Assembly (NCBI RefSeq): GCF_000308635.1
Contig: NZ_BAGD01000019.1
Coordinates: forward strand, 62,001 to 126,000
Origin: Nocardia otitidiscaviarum NBRC 14405
Lineage (GTDB): Bacteria > Actinomycetota > Actinomycetes > Mycobacteriales > Mycobacteriaceae
Direction of reading: 5' to 3'
Length of the DNA stretch: 64,000 bases
A model generated the notes under the pieces. That model had not been told where the DNA came from, made no database searches, and saw only the letters and a list, made by a program, of their open reading frames with translations. A program made the position numbers and the translations under genes. Shown piece by piece: positions 35,562 to 45,139 of the stretch. Positions within the stretch are counted from its first letter, which is position 1; each line of letters starts with the position of its first letter.

Positions 35562-36353
35562 TTACTGCCCGCCGAGCCGCGCGTGCATTTCCCAGACCAG
35601 CACCTCAGCGGGCATATTCGCGGTGATGCGCTGACCGCCGCTGCGTGTCATGCGCACGGCGTCACCCTCGTAGAGGGTGCCGACGCCCTCCACCTCCACC
35701 TCGCCCCGCGCCACGAAGACATGCAGGTACGGGGCCTCCGGTAGGCGCACCTCGGTGCTCGGTTCGGCCACCGTGCTCGGTTCGGCCATCCGCGCGACAT
35801 GCAGCGCGGAATGACTGCTGGCGATGGCGATGGCGGTGCGGTCGCGGTAGCGCGGCAGCCCCGAGGCCACGGTCACCAGACCGCCGCCCGCCAATTCGTC
35901 GTCGATCTCCAACTGCTGATAGCCCGGTTCGATGCCGGGTTCGTCGGGCACCACCCACATCTGGACGAAGTGCACCGGTTCCTCGTGTTCGGCGGCATTG
36001 CTGATCCGCCACGCGTCGTTCTTCTCCGAATGCAGGATGCCGGTGCCCGCGCTCATGCGCTGGGCCAGGCCGGGATAGATGACACCGGCGTGCCCGAGCG
36101 AATCCTGATGCACCAGGCTGCCGCTCAACACCCAGGTCACGATCTCCATATCCCGATGCGGGTGGGTGTCGAAACCCTCGCCGGGCAGCACGATGTCCTC
36201 GTTGTTGACCAGCAGCAGGCCGTGGTGGGTGTTGTCCGGATCGTAGTGTTCGCCGAAGGAGAAGGAATGCTTCGAATCCAGCCACGCCACACGCGTTTTC
36301 ATGCGGTCGCCGCCCCGATGGACATCGATGTGTGGTGTCGTGAGCGTGGACAC
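35562..36353 (-). CDS. Pirin-family bicupin
   Basis: A 263-residue protein with the pirin N-terminal cupin: FDTHPHRDMEIVTWVLSGSLVHQDSLG holds the metal-binding His residues, with the fourth ligand in ILHSEKN. The second cupin domain follows. Pirins have been described as quercetinase or redox/metal sensors. A micro-duplication AEPSTVAEPSTE (about residues 191-202) lies between the domains. ATG at 36353 is used. It is monocistronic. Confidence 0.9.
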   Translation of the reverse strand: MSTLTTPHIDVHRGGDRMKTRVAWLDSKHSFSFGEHYDPDNTHHGLLLVNNEDIVLPGEGFDTHPHRDMEIVTWVLSGSLVHQDSLGHAGVIYPGLAQRMSAGTGILHSEKNDAWRISNAAEHEEPVHFVQMWVVPDEPGIEPGYQQLEIDDELAGGGLVTVASGLPRYRDRTAIAIASSHSALHVARMAEPSTVAEPSTEVRLPEAPYLHVFVARGEVEVEGVGTLYEGDAVRMTRSGGQRITANMPAEVLVWEMHARLGGQ

Positions 36354-36609
36354 CGCCGTCTCCTCTCACCGGCGAGCACCGATCGACTTCCAGGGTAGAA
36401 GCCCGTTCGGAACCCCTGCCTGAATTCCCGGTAAATTCTATCGTGCGGGCAGCAATCATCCGCACGGCCCCGACCAGGCATTACCGAACGGCGCATCCGG
36501 CCGGCGAATTGTCGCCCCGCGGGCGCGCCCGAAAGCCGCCCGCTGTGCCGCACCGGGGCGGCGACCGTAACATGATGTGCCGCAAGCAGAACCGGAGGGA
36601 GGGGGACGG

Positions 36610-37080
36610 ATGAGACCTGAGGTACTCGCGGGTATCGAACGCGAACTCCGGCAGCAGGCGGGCAGCGAGGGCATCACCCATTTCGTGGTCGGCGTCGCCG
36701 TGTTCCGCAATGGCAAACTACTGGTCGTACGGCGTGTCGCCGATGACTGGCACGGTGGAATGTATGAACTGCCGGGCGGCGGCGTGGAATCCGGGGAAAC
36801 ATTCGCCGAATGCGTGGAACGCGAACTTTTCGAGGAAACCGGACTTCGCCTGGTGCGAATCACCGACGTACTCGGCGGATTCGACTACGCCACCCGCACG
36901 AAATCCCGCGTCCGCAAATACAGCTTCGTGGTGGAAGCCGAATACGGTGAGATCGCACTCGATCCGAGCGAACACGATCAATACCAGTGGGTCGACGCCG
37001 ACGGACTGGACAACCTGCCGATGGCCCCCGATATGCGCGCCGCCGTCTACGCCCTCGTGACCACGCATCCCGCCCGGTGA
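36610..37080 (+). CDS. Nudix hydrolase
   Basis: A 156-residue Nudix protein. The Nudix box is intact (GGGVESGETFAECVERELFEETGL, residues about 56-79), within the usual single-domain length. It hydrolyses a nucleoside-diphosphate-linked compound of unknown identity. ATG at 36610 follows a strong GGAGGGAGGGGGA site. Its stop overlaps the start of the MFS gene (GTGA), so the two form a unit. Confidence 0.9.
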   Translation: MRPEVLAGIERELRQQAGSEGITHFVVGVAVFRNGKLLVVRRVADDWHGGMYELPGGGVESGETFAECVERELFEETGLRLVRITDVLGGFDYATRTKSRVRKYSFVVEAEYGEIALDPSEHDQYQWVDADGLDNLPMAPDMRAAVYALVTTHPAR

Positions 37081-38441
37081 ACGTCCCGGCGACGGGGCGA
37101 GGATTCGGATCGGGCCAGGGTTTCGGCGCACTCGCGCGCACGGTCCGCGCGGCGCTGCGCGGCAACCCGGGGGTACTGCGACTGGCGGTCGTCCGACTGG
37201 CCGGTCCGTTCGGCGACGGCATGTTCCAGGCGGCGCTGTCGGGGGCGATCCTGTTCAACCCGGAACGGCAGACCGATCCGGCGGATATCGCGGCCGGATT
37301 CGCGGCCCTGCTGCTGCCGTACTCGATCATCGGCCCCTACGCGGGCGCGCTGCTGGACCGCTGGGACCGGCGCACCGTCCTGCTGCTGGCCAATATGCTG
37401 CGGGCCGGGCTGATCGCGGTGACGGCCGCACTGCTGGCGGGCGGGATCGCCGCCACGCCGCTACTGCTGCTCGCGCTCGCCGTGGTCGGCATCGGACGGT
37501 TCGTGGGCGCGGGCTGCGCGGCGGCACTGCCCAAGGTGCTGGAACAGCGCTGGCTGGTGCCGATGAACTCGATCATGGCGACGACGGCGGCCGGCTGCGC
37601 CATCGCGGGCGCGAGTCTCGGCTTCGGGATCATCGGGCTGATCGGGCCCGGCGACACCGGATCGGCGGTCGCGGTCGCGGGCAGTGCCGTCGGATCGGTG
37701 CTCGGCGTCGCCGCGGCGGCCGGATTCCGGGGCCGAATACTCGGACCCGACCGGGCCGAACGCGACGCCCGCAGCTCGGTGCGCGCCATCGCGGGCGGGC
37801 TGCGCGGCGGCGCGGTGGCGGCCGGACGGTCCCGCCAGGTCACCACCGCCATGATCGGCATCGGCGCACACCGCATGGTGTTCGGGGCCGACACGCTGCT
37901 CATGGTGCTGGTGTTGCGGCGCGGCGTCGAGGACGGCTCCGGGGTTGCCGAGCGGCTTGCCGGTTTCGGTGTCGCCATCACCAGCACCGGGGCGGGCATG
38001 CTGAGCGCGGCCGTGCTGGCGCCGCTGCTCATCCCGCGCCTGGGCCGCATCCGCACCGTCGTGGCGGGGCTGGTCACCGCCATCGTCGTGCAGCTGACGC
38101 TGGTCACGCCGATCACCGTGGCCACCGGCGACGACGAGGCACGCGCCCGGCTGGCGCTGCTGGCCGCCGCCTTCCTGCTCGGCCTGGCCGGACAGACCAT
38201 CAAACTCACCGGTGATGCCGCCATGCAGATCGAGATCGACGACGCGCACCGCGGACAGGTGTTCGCCCTCCAGGACACCGTCTTCAACATCGCCTTCGTG
38301 CTGGCGCTGGCGGCCACCGCGACGGTGATACCGGCCGATGGGCGTGCACCCGCGGTGGTGGTGGCCGCGGCCGGGATCTACGCCTGCGGACTCGCCGCCA
38401 TCGCGTTCGACACGCGGTGGCGGGGCGGGGGCTCGTGCTAG
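37077..38441 (+). CDS. MFS transporter
   Basis: A 454-residue membrane protein with about 12 hydrophobic segments. MFS loop 2-3 reads GPYAGALLDRWDRRTVLL (the A-motif G-x-x-x-D-R-x-x-R-R) near residue 83. It belongs to the antiporter side of the family that includes actinobacterial efflux pumps. The start is GTG at 37077, overlapping the Nudix stop; upstream frame residues belong to that gene. Translational coupling hints that the Nudix enzyme and exporter serve one pathway, but the substrate is unknown. Confidence 0.87.
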   Translation: MNVPATGRGFGSGQGFGALARTVRAALRGNPGVLRLAVVRLAGPFGDGMFQAALSGAILFNPERQTDPADIAAGFAALLLPYSIIGPYAGALLDRWDRRTVLLLANMLRAGLIAVTAALLAGGIAATPLLLLALAVVGIGRFVGAGCAAALPKVLEQRWLVPMNSIMATTAAGCAIAGASLGFGIIGLIGPGDTGSAVAVAGSAVGSVLGVAAAAGFRGRILGPDRAERDARSSVRAIAGGLRGGAVAAGRSRQVTTAMIGIGAHRMVFGADTLLMVLVLRRGVEDGSGVAERLAGFGVAITSTGAGMLSAAVLAPLLIPRLGRIRTVVAGLVTAIVVQLTLVTPITVATGDDEARARLALLAAAFLLGLAGQTIKLTGDAAMQIEIDDAHRGQVFALQDTVFNIAFVLALAATATVIPADGRAPAVVVAAAGIYACGLAAIAFDTRWRGGGSC

Positions 38442-38580
38442 ACCGGTCTCGTTTCGGTCGCAAATCGGTTGACGGCGCGGACGACTCGCGCGTAACCGCA
38501 CGCGGACCGATACTGTGACACGGTTGTCGATCTCGAGTGACGCGGTACGCCGCGCCCCCGGACAGGAGACGCACAAAGCA

Positions 38581-40221
38581 ATGGGATTTCCGCAGCACGC
38601 GCCGATCCCGACCCCGCTCCGCACCGCATCCGTACTGACCGGCGTCGTCGCGGTCGGTCTGGCGCTCACCCCGCCGGCGGCCGCGGCCCCCGCGCCGTGG
38701 GCGCCCGCCCCCGTGAACAGTTGCGGCGAGGTGGGATTCGACCCGCTGGCCCGCGAACCCCAACCGGATGCCACGCCGTGGAGCCCGCCGCCGACCATCC
38801 GAATCCCGGTCCCCGTACCGGAGTTCGTGCCCGTGCCGATACCCGGGCCCGCGCCGGACGACACCCGGATCGACCCGGCCCCGCTGCCGCCGGACCCGTG
38901 CGCCTCACCGTGCCCGGACCTGCGGCACAATCCCAGTGCCACAGGGACTCCCGCCACCCCGAGCGGTACGCCGCCGGAGCTTCCCGACAGCGAGCGCCCG
39001 CCGGAATCGACACCGACGCCCACCGCGCCGCCGGAACCGGCACCCGAACCGCAGACCTCGCAACCGCCCGTACCGGCCCTGCCGCGGCTGCCCGAGATCG
39101 AGATCGTCCCGGAGACCGAGCCGATTCCCATCCCGGTCCCCGGAGGGGAGCCGCCGGAGCCGCAGCCCGCGCCGACGCCGACACACGTCCCGCCCGCACC
39201 CGGACCGCTCGCCGCACCCGTCGCACCGCCGCGCGTCACCGAGGTCCGGTTGGTCGAGCAGCTCACCGGTCCGGGCTCGGAGAACCGCACCGATATCCGC
39301 TGGCAGGTGGACGGCACCGACCTCGGCCTCATGTGGGAGAACCGGCCCGGCGAGGTGGCCGTGGTCTTCGGCGACACCTTCGGCGAGGGCTGGGTACCCG
39401 ACAGCGTCGGAGGCCCGGACTGGCGCAGCAATGTGCTCGCCTACAGCACCGACCGCGACCTCTCCGACGGCCTCACCCTGGACTCCTTCGTCCAGGACAG
39501 CCGCTGCCACGCGGCCGAACTGCTGGGCAGCCGCAAGATCAAGAACTTCGAGACCACCACCATTCCCACCTCCGGATTCGCGCTCGGTGACCGGCAGTAC
39601 CTGACCTACATGTCGGTGAACCGGTGGAGCCGGATACCGGGCATGTGGTGGACCAACCACGGCGGCCTCGCCTGGTCCGACGACAACGGCCGCACCTGGG
39701 TGAAATCCCAGCATGCGCAGTGGGACAACCTCTTCGGCATCGGACGCTTCCAGGTGGCCACCATGGTGCCGCACGGCGACTGGGTGTACATGTTCGGAAC
39801 TCCCAACGGGCGCATGGGCGTCATCGGCCTGGCACGGGTGCCCGCCGCCGAGGTGCTGAACAAGACCGCCTACCAGTACTGGGTGGGCGGCAACTGGGTG
39901 CCCGCCGACGGACCCAACGAATTGCTCGCCACCCCACTGGTTCTCGGCACCGCCAGTGAACTGTCCATCCACTACGACCAGGGCAGCGGGCAGTGGCAGA
40001 TGGTGTACCTGGACGCGCCCGCGCACCAACTCGTGCTGCGCACCGCCGCCGCACCGCAGGGCACGTGGAGCGATCCGATTCCGCTGGTGAGCACCCGGGA
40101 CTATCCGGCCACCTACGGCGGATTCATCCATCCGTGGTCTACCGCCGAGGATCTGTACTTCACGCTGTCGGCGTGGGGGAGCTACAACGTGTATCTCATG
40201 CACGCGAAGCTGGAGCACTGA
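38581..40221 (+). CDS. Secreted DUF4185-domain protein with long Pro-rich linker
   Basis: A 546-residue exported protein. The signal peptide ends near ALTPPAAAAPAP (residue about 35). Residues about 40-215 are a Pro/Glu/Thr-rich linker, and the C-terminal DUF4185 domain (residues about 220-546) begins with GSENRTDIRWQVDGTDLGLMWENRPGEVAVVFGDTFGEGW and resembles a five-bladed propeller of glycoside-hydrolase type. DUF4185 includes actinobacterial arabinan-degrading enzymes, so cell-wall arabinan is a possible substrate. The catalytic residues cannot be assigned from sequence alone. Confidence 0.87.
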   Translation: MGFPQHAPIPTPLRTASVLTGVVAVGLALTPPAAAAPAPWAPAPVNSCGEVGFDPLAREPQPDATPWSPPPTIRIPVPVPEFVPVPIPGPAPDDTRIDPAPLPPDPCASPCPDLRHNPSATGTPATPSGTPPELPDSERPPESTPTPTAPPEPAPEPQTSQPPVPALPRLPEIEIVPETEPIPIPVPGGEPPEPQPAPTPTHVPPAPGPLAAPVAPPRVTEVRLVEQLTGPGSENRTDIRWQVDGTDLGLMWENRPGEVAVVFGDTFGEGWVPDSVGGPDWRSNVLAYSTDRDLSDGLTLDSFVQDSRCHAAELLGSRKIKNFETTTIPTSGFALGDRQYLTYMSVNRWSRIPGMWWTNHGGLAWSDDNGRTWVKSQHAQWDNLFGIGRFQVATMVPHGDWVYMFGTPNGRMGVIGLARVPAAEVLNKTAYQYWVGGNWVPADGPNELLATPLVLGTASELSIHYDQGSGQWQMVYLDAPAHQLVLRTAAAPQGTWSDPIPLVSTRDYPATYGGFIHPWSTAEDLYFTLSAWGSYNVYLMHAKLEH

Positions 40222-40263
40222 CGGGGTTCCGCCGCGTGCGAGCCGACCGCCGCTCGACGGAAA

Positions 40264-41118
40264 TCAGCACCGCCGGAATCGGATTCGGCTGCCGGGGCGC
40301 GCCTGCGCCAGCGCGTCGACGTCGGCGTCGACCACCACCGCGATCACCGGGTAGCCGCCGGTGATCGGATGGTCGGCGAGGAACACCACCGGCTGGCCAC
40401 TGGGCGGCACCTGGATGGAGCCCAACGCGACGCCCTCCGTGGGCAATTCGCGGTCGTTGCGGCGGCGCAGCGGTGGGCCGGTGCGACGGTCCAGCCGCGC
40501 GCCGATGCGGTCGGTGTCGGCGGAAACCGTCCACTCCCCGGCGCACAGATCGCCAGGGGCGGTGAACCAGTCGTCGCGGGGGCCGAGCAGCACCCGGACG
40601 GTCAGCGGTTCGTCGCCGGGCGGTGCGACGGGGGCGACATCGACGATCGGATGGGTGCGCGGGGGAGCGCCGACCGGCAGCACATCTCCGGGCCGCAGCG
40701 GTTCCGGGCCGATGCCCGCCATGGTGTCGCGACTGCGCGACCCCAGCACCGGCGGCACGTCGATACCGCCCCGCACGGCCACATAACCGCGCAATCCGGT
40801 GCGCGCCAGGCCGAGCCGAAGACACTGGCCCTCATCGATTTCCAGCACACTGGCAATGCCGACGGGGCGGTCGTCCACGAAGGTGGGTACGGGCGCACCC
40901 GTGACCGCCACGGTCAGGTGGCGCTGCGCACGCAGTTCCACACCGCCGAGCAGCACCTCGATTCCGGCCGCACCCTCCGGGTTGCCGACCAGCCGGTTGG
41001 CCAGCCGCAGCGCGGCGCGGTCCGCCGCACCGGCCGTCCCCACGCCGGAGCCGAACCAGCCGGGACGGCCCAGGTCCTGAATGGTCGCCAGCGGCCCGAC
41101 CCGCTCCACCCGGATCAT
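40264..41118 (-). CDS. pxpC: 5-oxoprolinase subunit PxpC
   Basis: A 284-residue subunit of the ATP-dependent 5-oxoproline amidohydrolase (older name KipA; biotin-dependent carboxyltransferase fold). It opens with the family pattern GPLATIQDLGRPGWFGSGVGTAGAADRAALRLANRLVGN and contains GGIDVPPVLGSRSRD. PxpABC converts pyroglutamate to glutamate. It starts four bases inside pxpB and ends the operon. Confidence 0.9.
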   Translation of the reverse strand: MIRVERVGPLATIQDLGRPGWFGSGVGTAGAADRAALRLANRLVGNPEGAAGIEVLLGGVELRAQRHLTVAVTGAPVPTFVDDRPVGIASVLEIDEGQCLRLGLARTGLRGYVAVRGGIDVPPVLGSRSRDTMAGIGPEPLRPGDVLPVGAPPRTHPIVDVAPVAPPGDEPLTVRVLLGPRDDWFTAPGDLCAGEWTVSADTDRIGARLDRRTGPPLRRRNDRELPTEGVALGSIQVPPSGQPVVFLADHPITGGYPVIAVVVDADVDALAQARPGSRIRFRRC

Positions 41119-41996
41119 CGGTCCACCGCCGCGAAACGCACCCGGGTACCGGGGCGGATGAGGGCGGGCGGATCACGATCGACATCCCACATGTGCAGCT
41201 CCGTGGTGCCGATGAGCTGCCAGCCGCCCGGACTGCGGCGCGGATACACCGCCGAGTAGCCGCCCGCCAGCGCGACCGCACCCGGCGGAATGGCGGTGCG
41301 CGACTGGGCGCGGCGCGACACGGCCAGGCGGCCGTCCGAGGATTCCAGATAGCCGAAACCGGGCGCGAAACCGACGAAGGCGCACTGCCATTCGATACCG
41401 GTGTGCTGGGTGATCACCTCGTCGACGGTCAGCCCCAGCAGCTCCGCCACCTGCGGCAGATCCGCGCCGTCGTAGCGCACCGGTACCACCAGCGGTTCGG
41501 TGCCAGCGCCGCCACCGCCCACCGCGTCGGTATCGCCCACCGTGGCCGCACCCGGCTCGGCGGGATGGGGAGGCGTCGGCTCACCGGCTGCGCCACCGGC
41601 GGTAGCGGCGAGATCGGCCAGCACGCCGGACAACCGACGGCGCACCGGTTCGGCGGCGGCGGGCGCGGTCAGCGTCACCAGCACGGTCTCGGCGGCGGGC
41701 AACACATCCACCACGCCGTCGGGCCGTGCCCCGAGCGCCGCGAGCAGATGCGGGATGAGGGCGCGCGACGGCGGAATCACCAGCAGCGCCCGGTCGCCTG
41801 CCGCACGGATATCCCCGGCGGGTGCCTCCCGCGCGAGCGCGGCGCGGTGCGCGCCCGGCCGGGCCGACGCTGCGGCGCCGCTACCGGAAGCGGTGCCACT
41901 CGGGCGCGGGATCCGACGATCTGCATTGTCGACTGTGGTCGCGGCATCGCGAGCGGCATCGTCGCCGGGCATGTGCGTGGGATCGTGCGCGGGCAC
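41115..41996 (-). CDS. pxpB: 5-oxoprolinase subunit PxpB with N-terminal extension
   Basis: A 293-residue protein; typical PxpB/KipI proteins are about 200-240. The conserved part starts near residue 62 (AGDRALLVIPPS), and the C-terminal domain holds TGIEWQCAFVGFAPGFGYL and RRSPGGWQLIGTTELHMWD. The first 60 residues are a low-complexity Ala/Asp/Gly extension, and a Gly/Ala/Pro-rich insert lies near residues 132-165. The start may therefore be internal. It overlaps pxpC. Confidence 0.87.
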   Translation of the reverse strand: MPAHDPTHMPGDDAARDAATTVDNADRRIPRPSGTASGSGAAASARPGAHRAALAREAPAGDIRAAGDRALLVIPPSRALIPHLLAALGARPDGVVDVLPAAETVLVTLTAPAAAEPVRRRLSGVLADLAATAGGAAGEPTPPHPAEPGAATVGDTDAVGGGGAGTEPLVVPVRYDGADLPQVAELLGLTVDEVITQHTGIEWQCAFVGFAPGFGYLESSDGRLAVSRRAQSRTAIPPGAVALAGGYSAVYPRRSPGGWQLIGTTELHMWDVDRDPPALIRPGTRVRFAAVDR

Positions 41997-42081
41997 TACG
42001 ACCCGCCCCCGCGAGATGCCGTCGGCGGTTCGAGCCGGGGGCGGGGGATCGGTGGTACAGCCGTCATGGGCGGTCTCCCCT

Positions 42082-42834
42082 TCAGCAGAACGCGCCGACG
42101 GGGATGCCCGCTTCGTCCAGGGTCGAGCGGATCCGGCGCGCCATCTCCACCGCGGCCGGGGAATCGCCGTGGACGCAGATGCTCGTGGCGCGTACCGCCA
42201 CCGCGCCGCCGTCCACCGTGACAGCCTTGCTGTCGCGGGCGATCGACAGCGCCTGGGTCACCGCGTCGTCGGGCCACAGCACCGCGCCCGGCTGGCTGCG
42301 CGGCGCCAGCCTGCCGGAGGACAGGTAGGCGCGATCGGCGAAACCCTCACCGACGAACGCGATTCCGCGCGCCCGGGCCGCCGCCTCCAACTCGGTCCCG
42401 GCCGGGCCGAGCAGCGACAGCTCCCCGCCGAATTCCGCCATGGCCGACAATACGGCCTCGGCCAGCTCCCGATCCGCGGACGCGGCGTGATACAGCGCGC
42501 CGTGCGGCTTCACATATCGCACCCGGTCACCCGCGCTGCGGGCGAAGACATCCAGACTGCCGACCTGATACAGGGTTTCGTCGCGCAATTCGTCCGCGGT
42601 CACCGCCACATGTCGCCGCCCGAAACCCACCAGGTCCCGGTAACCGATGTGCGCGCCGATCCGCACACCCTTGGCAACCGCCAGCTCACAGGTGCGCCGC
42701 ATGATCGACGGATCACCGGCATGGAAGCCACAGGCGATGTTCGCGCTGGTCACGATGTCCAGCATGGCCGCGTCGTCACCCATGCTGTACGCACCGAAAC
42801 CCTCACCGAGGTCGCTGTTCAGATCGAACGCCAT
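42082..42834 (-). CDS. pxpA: 5-oxoprolinase subunit PxpA (LamB/YcsF)
   Basis: A 250-residue protein opening with the family hallmark DLNSDLGEGFGAYSMGDD and with SANIACGFHAGDPSIM, RIGAHIGYRDLVGFGRR, VKPHGALYH and ICVHGD. These are polysaccharide-deacetylase-like beta-barrel motifs of the LamB/YcsF family. ATG at 42834 gives the standard start. It is the first gene of pxpA-pxpB-pxpC on the minus strand. The 237 bases between it and modC hold no gene. Confidence 0.92.
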   Translation of the reverse strand: MAFDLNSDLGEGFGAYSMGDDAAMLDIVTSANIACGFHAGDPSIMRRTCELAVAKGVRIGAHIGYRDLVGFGRRHVAVTADELRDETLYQVGSLDVFARSAGDRVRYVKPHGALYHAASADRELAEAVLSAMAEFGGELSLLGPAGTELEAAARARGIAFVGEGFADRAYLSSGRLAPRSQPGAVLWPDDAVTQALSIARDSKAVTVDGGAVAVRATSICVHGDSPAAVEMARRIRSTLDEAGIPVGAFC

Positions 42835-43071
42835 AGCTCCAGCATGGCACCGCGGCGGCCACCGACACACCCCACGACCGAATCCGCGCCACTACCGCCG
42901 CCCCGACGTCGCCGCACACCACCGACACTGCCTGAATCGTCGCGCCGCCACCGCTACCCGATCTCGCGCCGCCGCTGCCTGACCCTCGCGTCGCCGCTGC
43001 CGGACTCGCCGCGCGGGCCATGCCGGGCGACCGGCACCGCCCGACTCGGTGCGCGGTCACCGCGACACGCC

Positions 43072-44229
43072 TCAGCAGGGGTACACCTGTACCTCGGCAG
43101 CTTTGACCGAGAAGTAGACCTCCGTATCCGGGGCCAGCCTCAGGTCCGCCACCGCGCCCGGCGTCAGGTCCGCTGTCAGTGCGACGGGGCCGCTCGCGGC
43201 GACACCGTTCGTCGCCGCGTCGCCGCGCTTCCGGCCGCTTCGGCCGGTTCCGGTCAGATCGGCCCGGATCCGGATGATTCCGCCGCGATCGGTCAGCTCG
43301 GCGATCCGCACCGGAAACACATTGCGGGGGCTGCCTTCCGGTTGCTCGCGGTACACCGCCACCGCCGTGGGCGCGAAGACGGCGGCCGCCCGGCCGGTGG
43401 GCGTCCACCCCGCATCCGCGCACCCGTGAACGCGCATCCCGTCCGCATCGACGGCGTGCACCGGGTCGGCGACATCGGCCGCCGCGACCGCCTCTCCCAC
43501 CACCAGGTTCATACCGGCTATCCGGGCCGCGAAGGCGCTGCGCGGGCGGGCCAGCACGGCGGCCACCGGACCCGACTCCACCACCCGGCCGGATTCGATC
43601 ACCACCAGGCGATCCGCCAGAGTGAGCGCGTCGATCATGTCGTGGGTGACCAGCACCGTGCCGGTGGGGGCGTGCGGGCTGTCGCGCAGCACCCGGCGCA
43701 GCAGGGCGCGCATGGCGGGAGCCACGGTCACGTCCAGTGCCGCCATGGGTTCATCCAGCAGCAGCACCCGCGGTCGCACCGCCAGCGCCCGCGCCAGAGC
43801 CACCCGCTGGGACTGCCCACCCGACAGCGAACCCGGTGCGCGATCGGCGAATTCCTCGGCGTCGACAGCGCGCAGCCAGTCACGCGCCACCCGTTCGGCC
43901 GCCCGGCCCCGCAGTCCCTTGCTGCGCGGCCCGAATGCCACATTGGCCAGCACCGACAGGTGTGGGAACAGCAGCGCTTCCTGCGCGAGCAGGCCGATAT
44001 CGCGCCGGTGCGGCGGCACCGCGATGCCCCGCGCGGTATCGGTCAGCACCCGCCCGTCGAGCCGAACCGTGCCCGCGTCCGGCGGCAGCATTCCCGCGAT
44101 CACGTCCAGCAGCGTGGACTTCCCCGCACCGTTCGGTCCGAGCACCGCCAGCACCTCACCCGGCGCGACCGCCAACTCCACATCCAAGGCGCGAGCGGCC
44201 ACCCGCGCCGATACGTGCAGGCCGCTCAT
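43072..44229 (-). CDS. modC: Molybdate ABC importer ATPase, ModC-like
   Basis: A 385-residue ATPase. Walker A GPNGAGKST is at residues 31-39, the Q-loop is in LLAQEALLFPHLSV, the signature is LSGGQSQRVALA, Walker B is VLLLDEP, and the switch is VLVTHDM. A C-terminal segment (residues about 310-385, VALTADLTPGAVADLRL, EVYFSVKAAEV) fits the TOBE/Mop molybdate-binding domain of ModC. ATG at 44229 follows GGAG. It overlaps the stop of a 25-codon frame that bridges modB and modC. Confidence 0.91.
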   Translation of the reverse strand: MSGLHVSARVAARALDVELAVAPGEVLAVLGPNGAGKSTLLDVIAGMLPPDAGTVRLDGRVLTDTARGIAVPPHRRDIGLLAQEALLFPHLSVLANVAFGPRSKGLRGRAAERVARDWLRAVDAEEFADRAPGSLSGGQSQRVALARALAVRPRVLLLDEPMAALDVTVAPAMRALLRRVLRDSPHAPTGTVLVTHDMIDALTLADRLVVIESGRVVESGPVAAVLARPRSAFAARIAGMNLVVGEAVAAADVADPVHAVDADGMRVHGCADAGWTPTGRAAAVFAPTAVAVYREQPEGSPRNVFPVRIAELTDRGGIIRIRADLTGTGRSGRKRGDAATNGVAASGPVALTADLTPGAVADLRLAPDTEVYFSVKAAEVQVYPC

Positions 44230-44303
44230 GCATTCTCCGCCAAGTCCCGGGCGTGCAACTGCACGATGACGCCGCGCTGCCTCCTCCGCGCCCGACCGCT
44301 CAT
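44226..44303 (-). CDS. Tiny 25-codon frame coupling modB to modC
   Basis: An ATG overlapping the modB stop (ATGA) opens a 25-residue basic peptide (starts MSGRARRRQ, ends LAENA). Its TGA overlaps the modC ATG, so ribosomes could pass from modB through it into modC. GCATGAGCGG occurs at both ends (74 bases apart), so the segment may be a duplication remnant rather than a gene. Confidence 0.35.
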   Translation of the reverse strand: MSGRARRRQRGVIVQLHARDLAENA

Positions 44304-45139
44304 GCTGTCCGCCCGTTCGCCGCGGCACCCACGCGCCGGTAGGCGATGAGCACGATGAGCACCGCGACCAGTACCAGTAGCAGCGACAGCGCCACCGCGG
44401 CGTCGGCGTCGGTCTCGCGTTGCAGGTAGATCTCCAGTGGCAGGGTGCGGGTGCGGCCCTGGAGGCTGCCCGCGAAGGTGAGCGTCGCACCGAATTCCCC
44501 TAGGGCACGGGCGAAGGCCAGCACCGAACCCGAGATCAGGGCCGGGCGCAGCAGGGGCAGGGTCACCCGCCACCACACCACGGTGGGGCGCGCGCCGAGG
44601 GTGGCGGCGATGCGCTCGAAGCGGTCACCGGCCGTGCGCATGGCCCCCTCCAGGGTGATGACCAGGAACGGGAGGGCGACGAAGGTCTGTGCCAGCACCA
44701 CCGCCGTCGTGCTGAAGGCGATGCGGATGCCCGCCGCCTCCAGTTCCCGACCCAGCAGACCGTTGCGGCCGAACAGGTAGAGCAGCGCCAGACCGCCGAC
44801 CACCGGCGGAATCACCAGGGGCAGCAGCACCAGCGAGCGCAGCACGGGCAGCGCCCGCCAGCGGGCGCGGGCCAGCAGCACCGCCATCGGCACACCGAGA
44901 GCGATGCACAGCAGCGTCGCGGCCGCCGCCGTCCGCACGCTCAGCGTCAAGGCGTCCCGCGACGCGGGCGAGGTGATGAGACCGAAGAAGTTCGCCCAGT
45001 CCACGGCCGTGGTCAGGGCCAGCAGCGGGCCGATGACCAGTGCGAAACCGATGACGGCGGGCAGCAGCAGCCACGCGGGCACCCCCGGCCCGGGGGAGAC
45101 CGAACCGGACAGGCCGCGCGGTCGCATCGAATGTTTCAC
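44300..45139 (-). CDS. modB: Molybdate ABC importer permease, ModB-like
   Basis: A 279-residue permease with about five to six membrane helices and the EAA-type loop [29 protein letters not shown], followed by [26 protein letters not shown], which is diagnostic of ModB. GTG at 45139 overlaps the modA stop (GTGA), which argues for this start; ATG at 45127 is an alternative. It works with ModA and ModC in molybdate uptake for molybdoenzymes. Confidence 0.9.
   Translation of the reverse strand: MKHSMRPRGLSGSVSPGPGVPAWLLLPAVIGFALVIGPLLALTTAVDWANFFGLITSPASRDALTLSVRTAAAATLLCIALGVPMAVLLARARWRALPVLRSLVLLPLVIPPVVGGLALLYLFGRNGLLGRELEAAGIRIAFSTTAVVLAQTFVALPFLVITLEGAMRTAGDRFERIAATLGARPTVVWWRVTLPLLRPALISGSVLAFARALGEFGATLTFAGSLQGRTRTLPLEIYLQRETDADAAVALSLLLVLVAVLIVLIAYRRVGAAANGRTA

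Noticed and set aside
42835..43071. Possible small gene between pxpA and modC
   Set aside because: The stretch is CCG/CGC-rich low complexity with stops or no start in sensible frames; nothing supports a gene.
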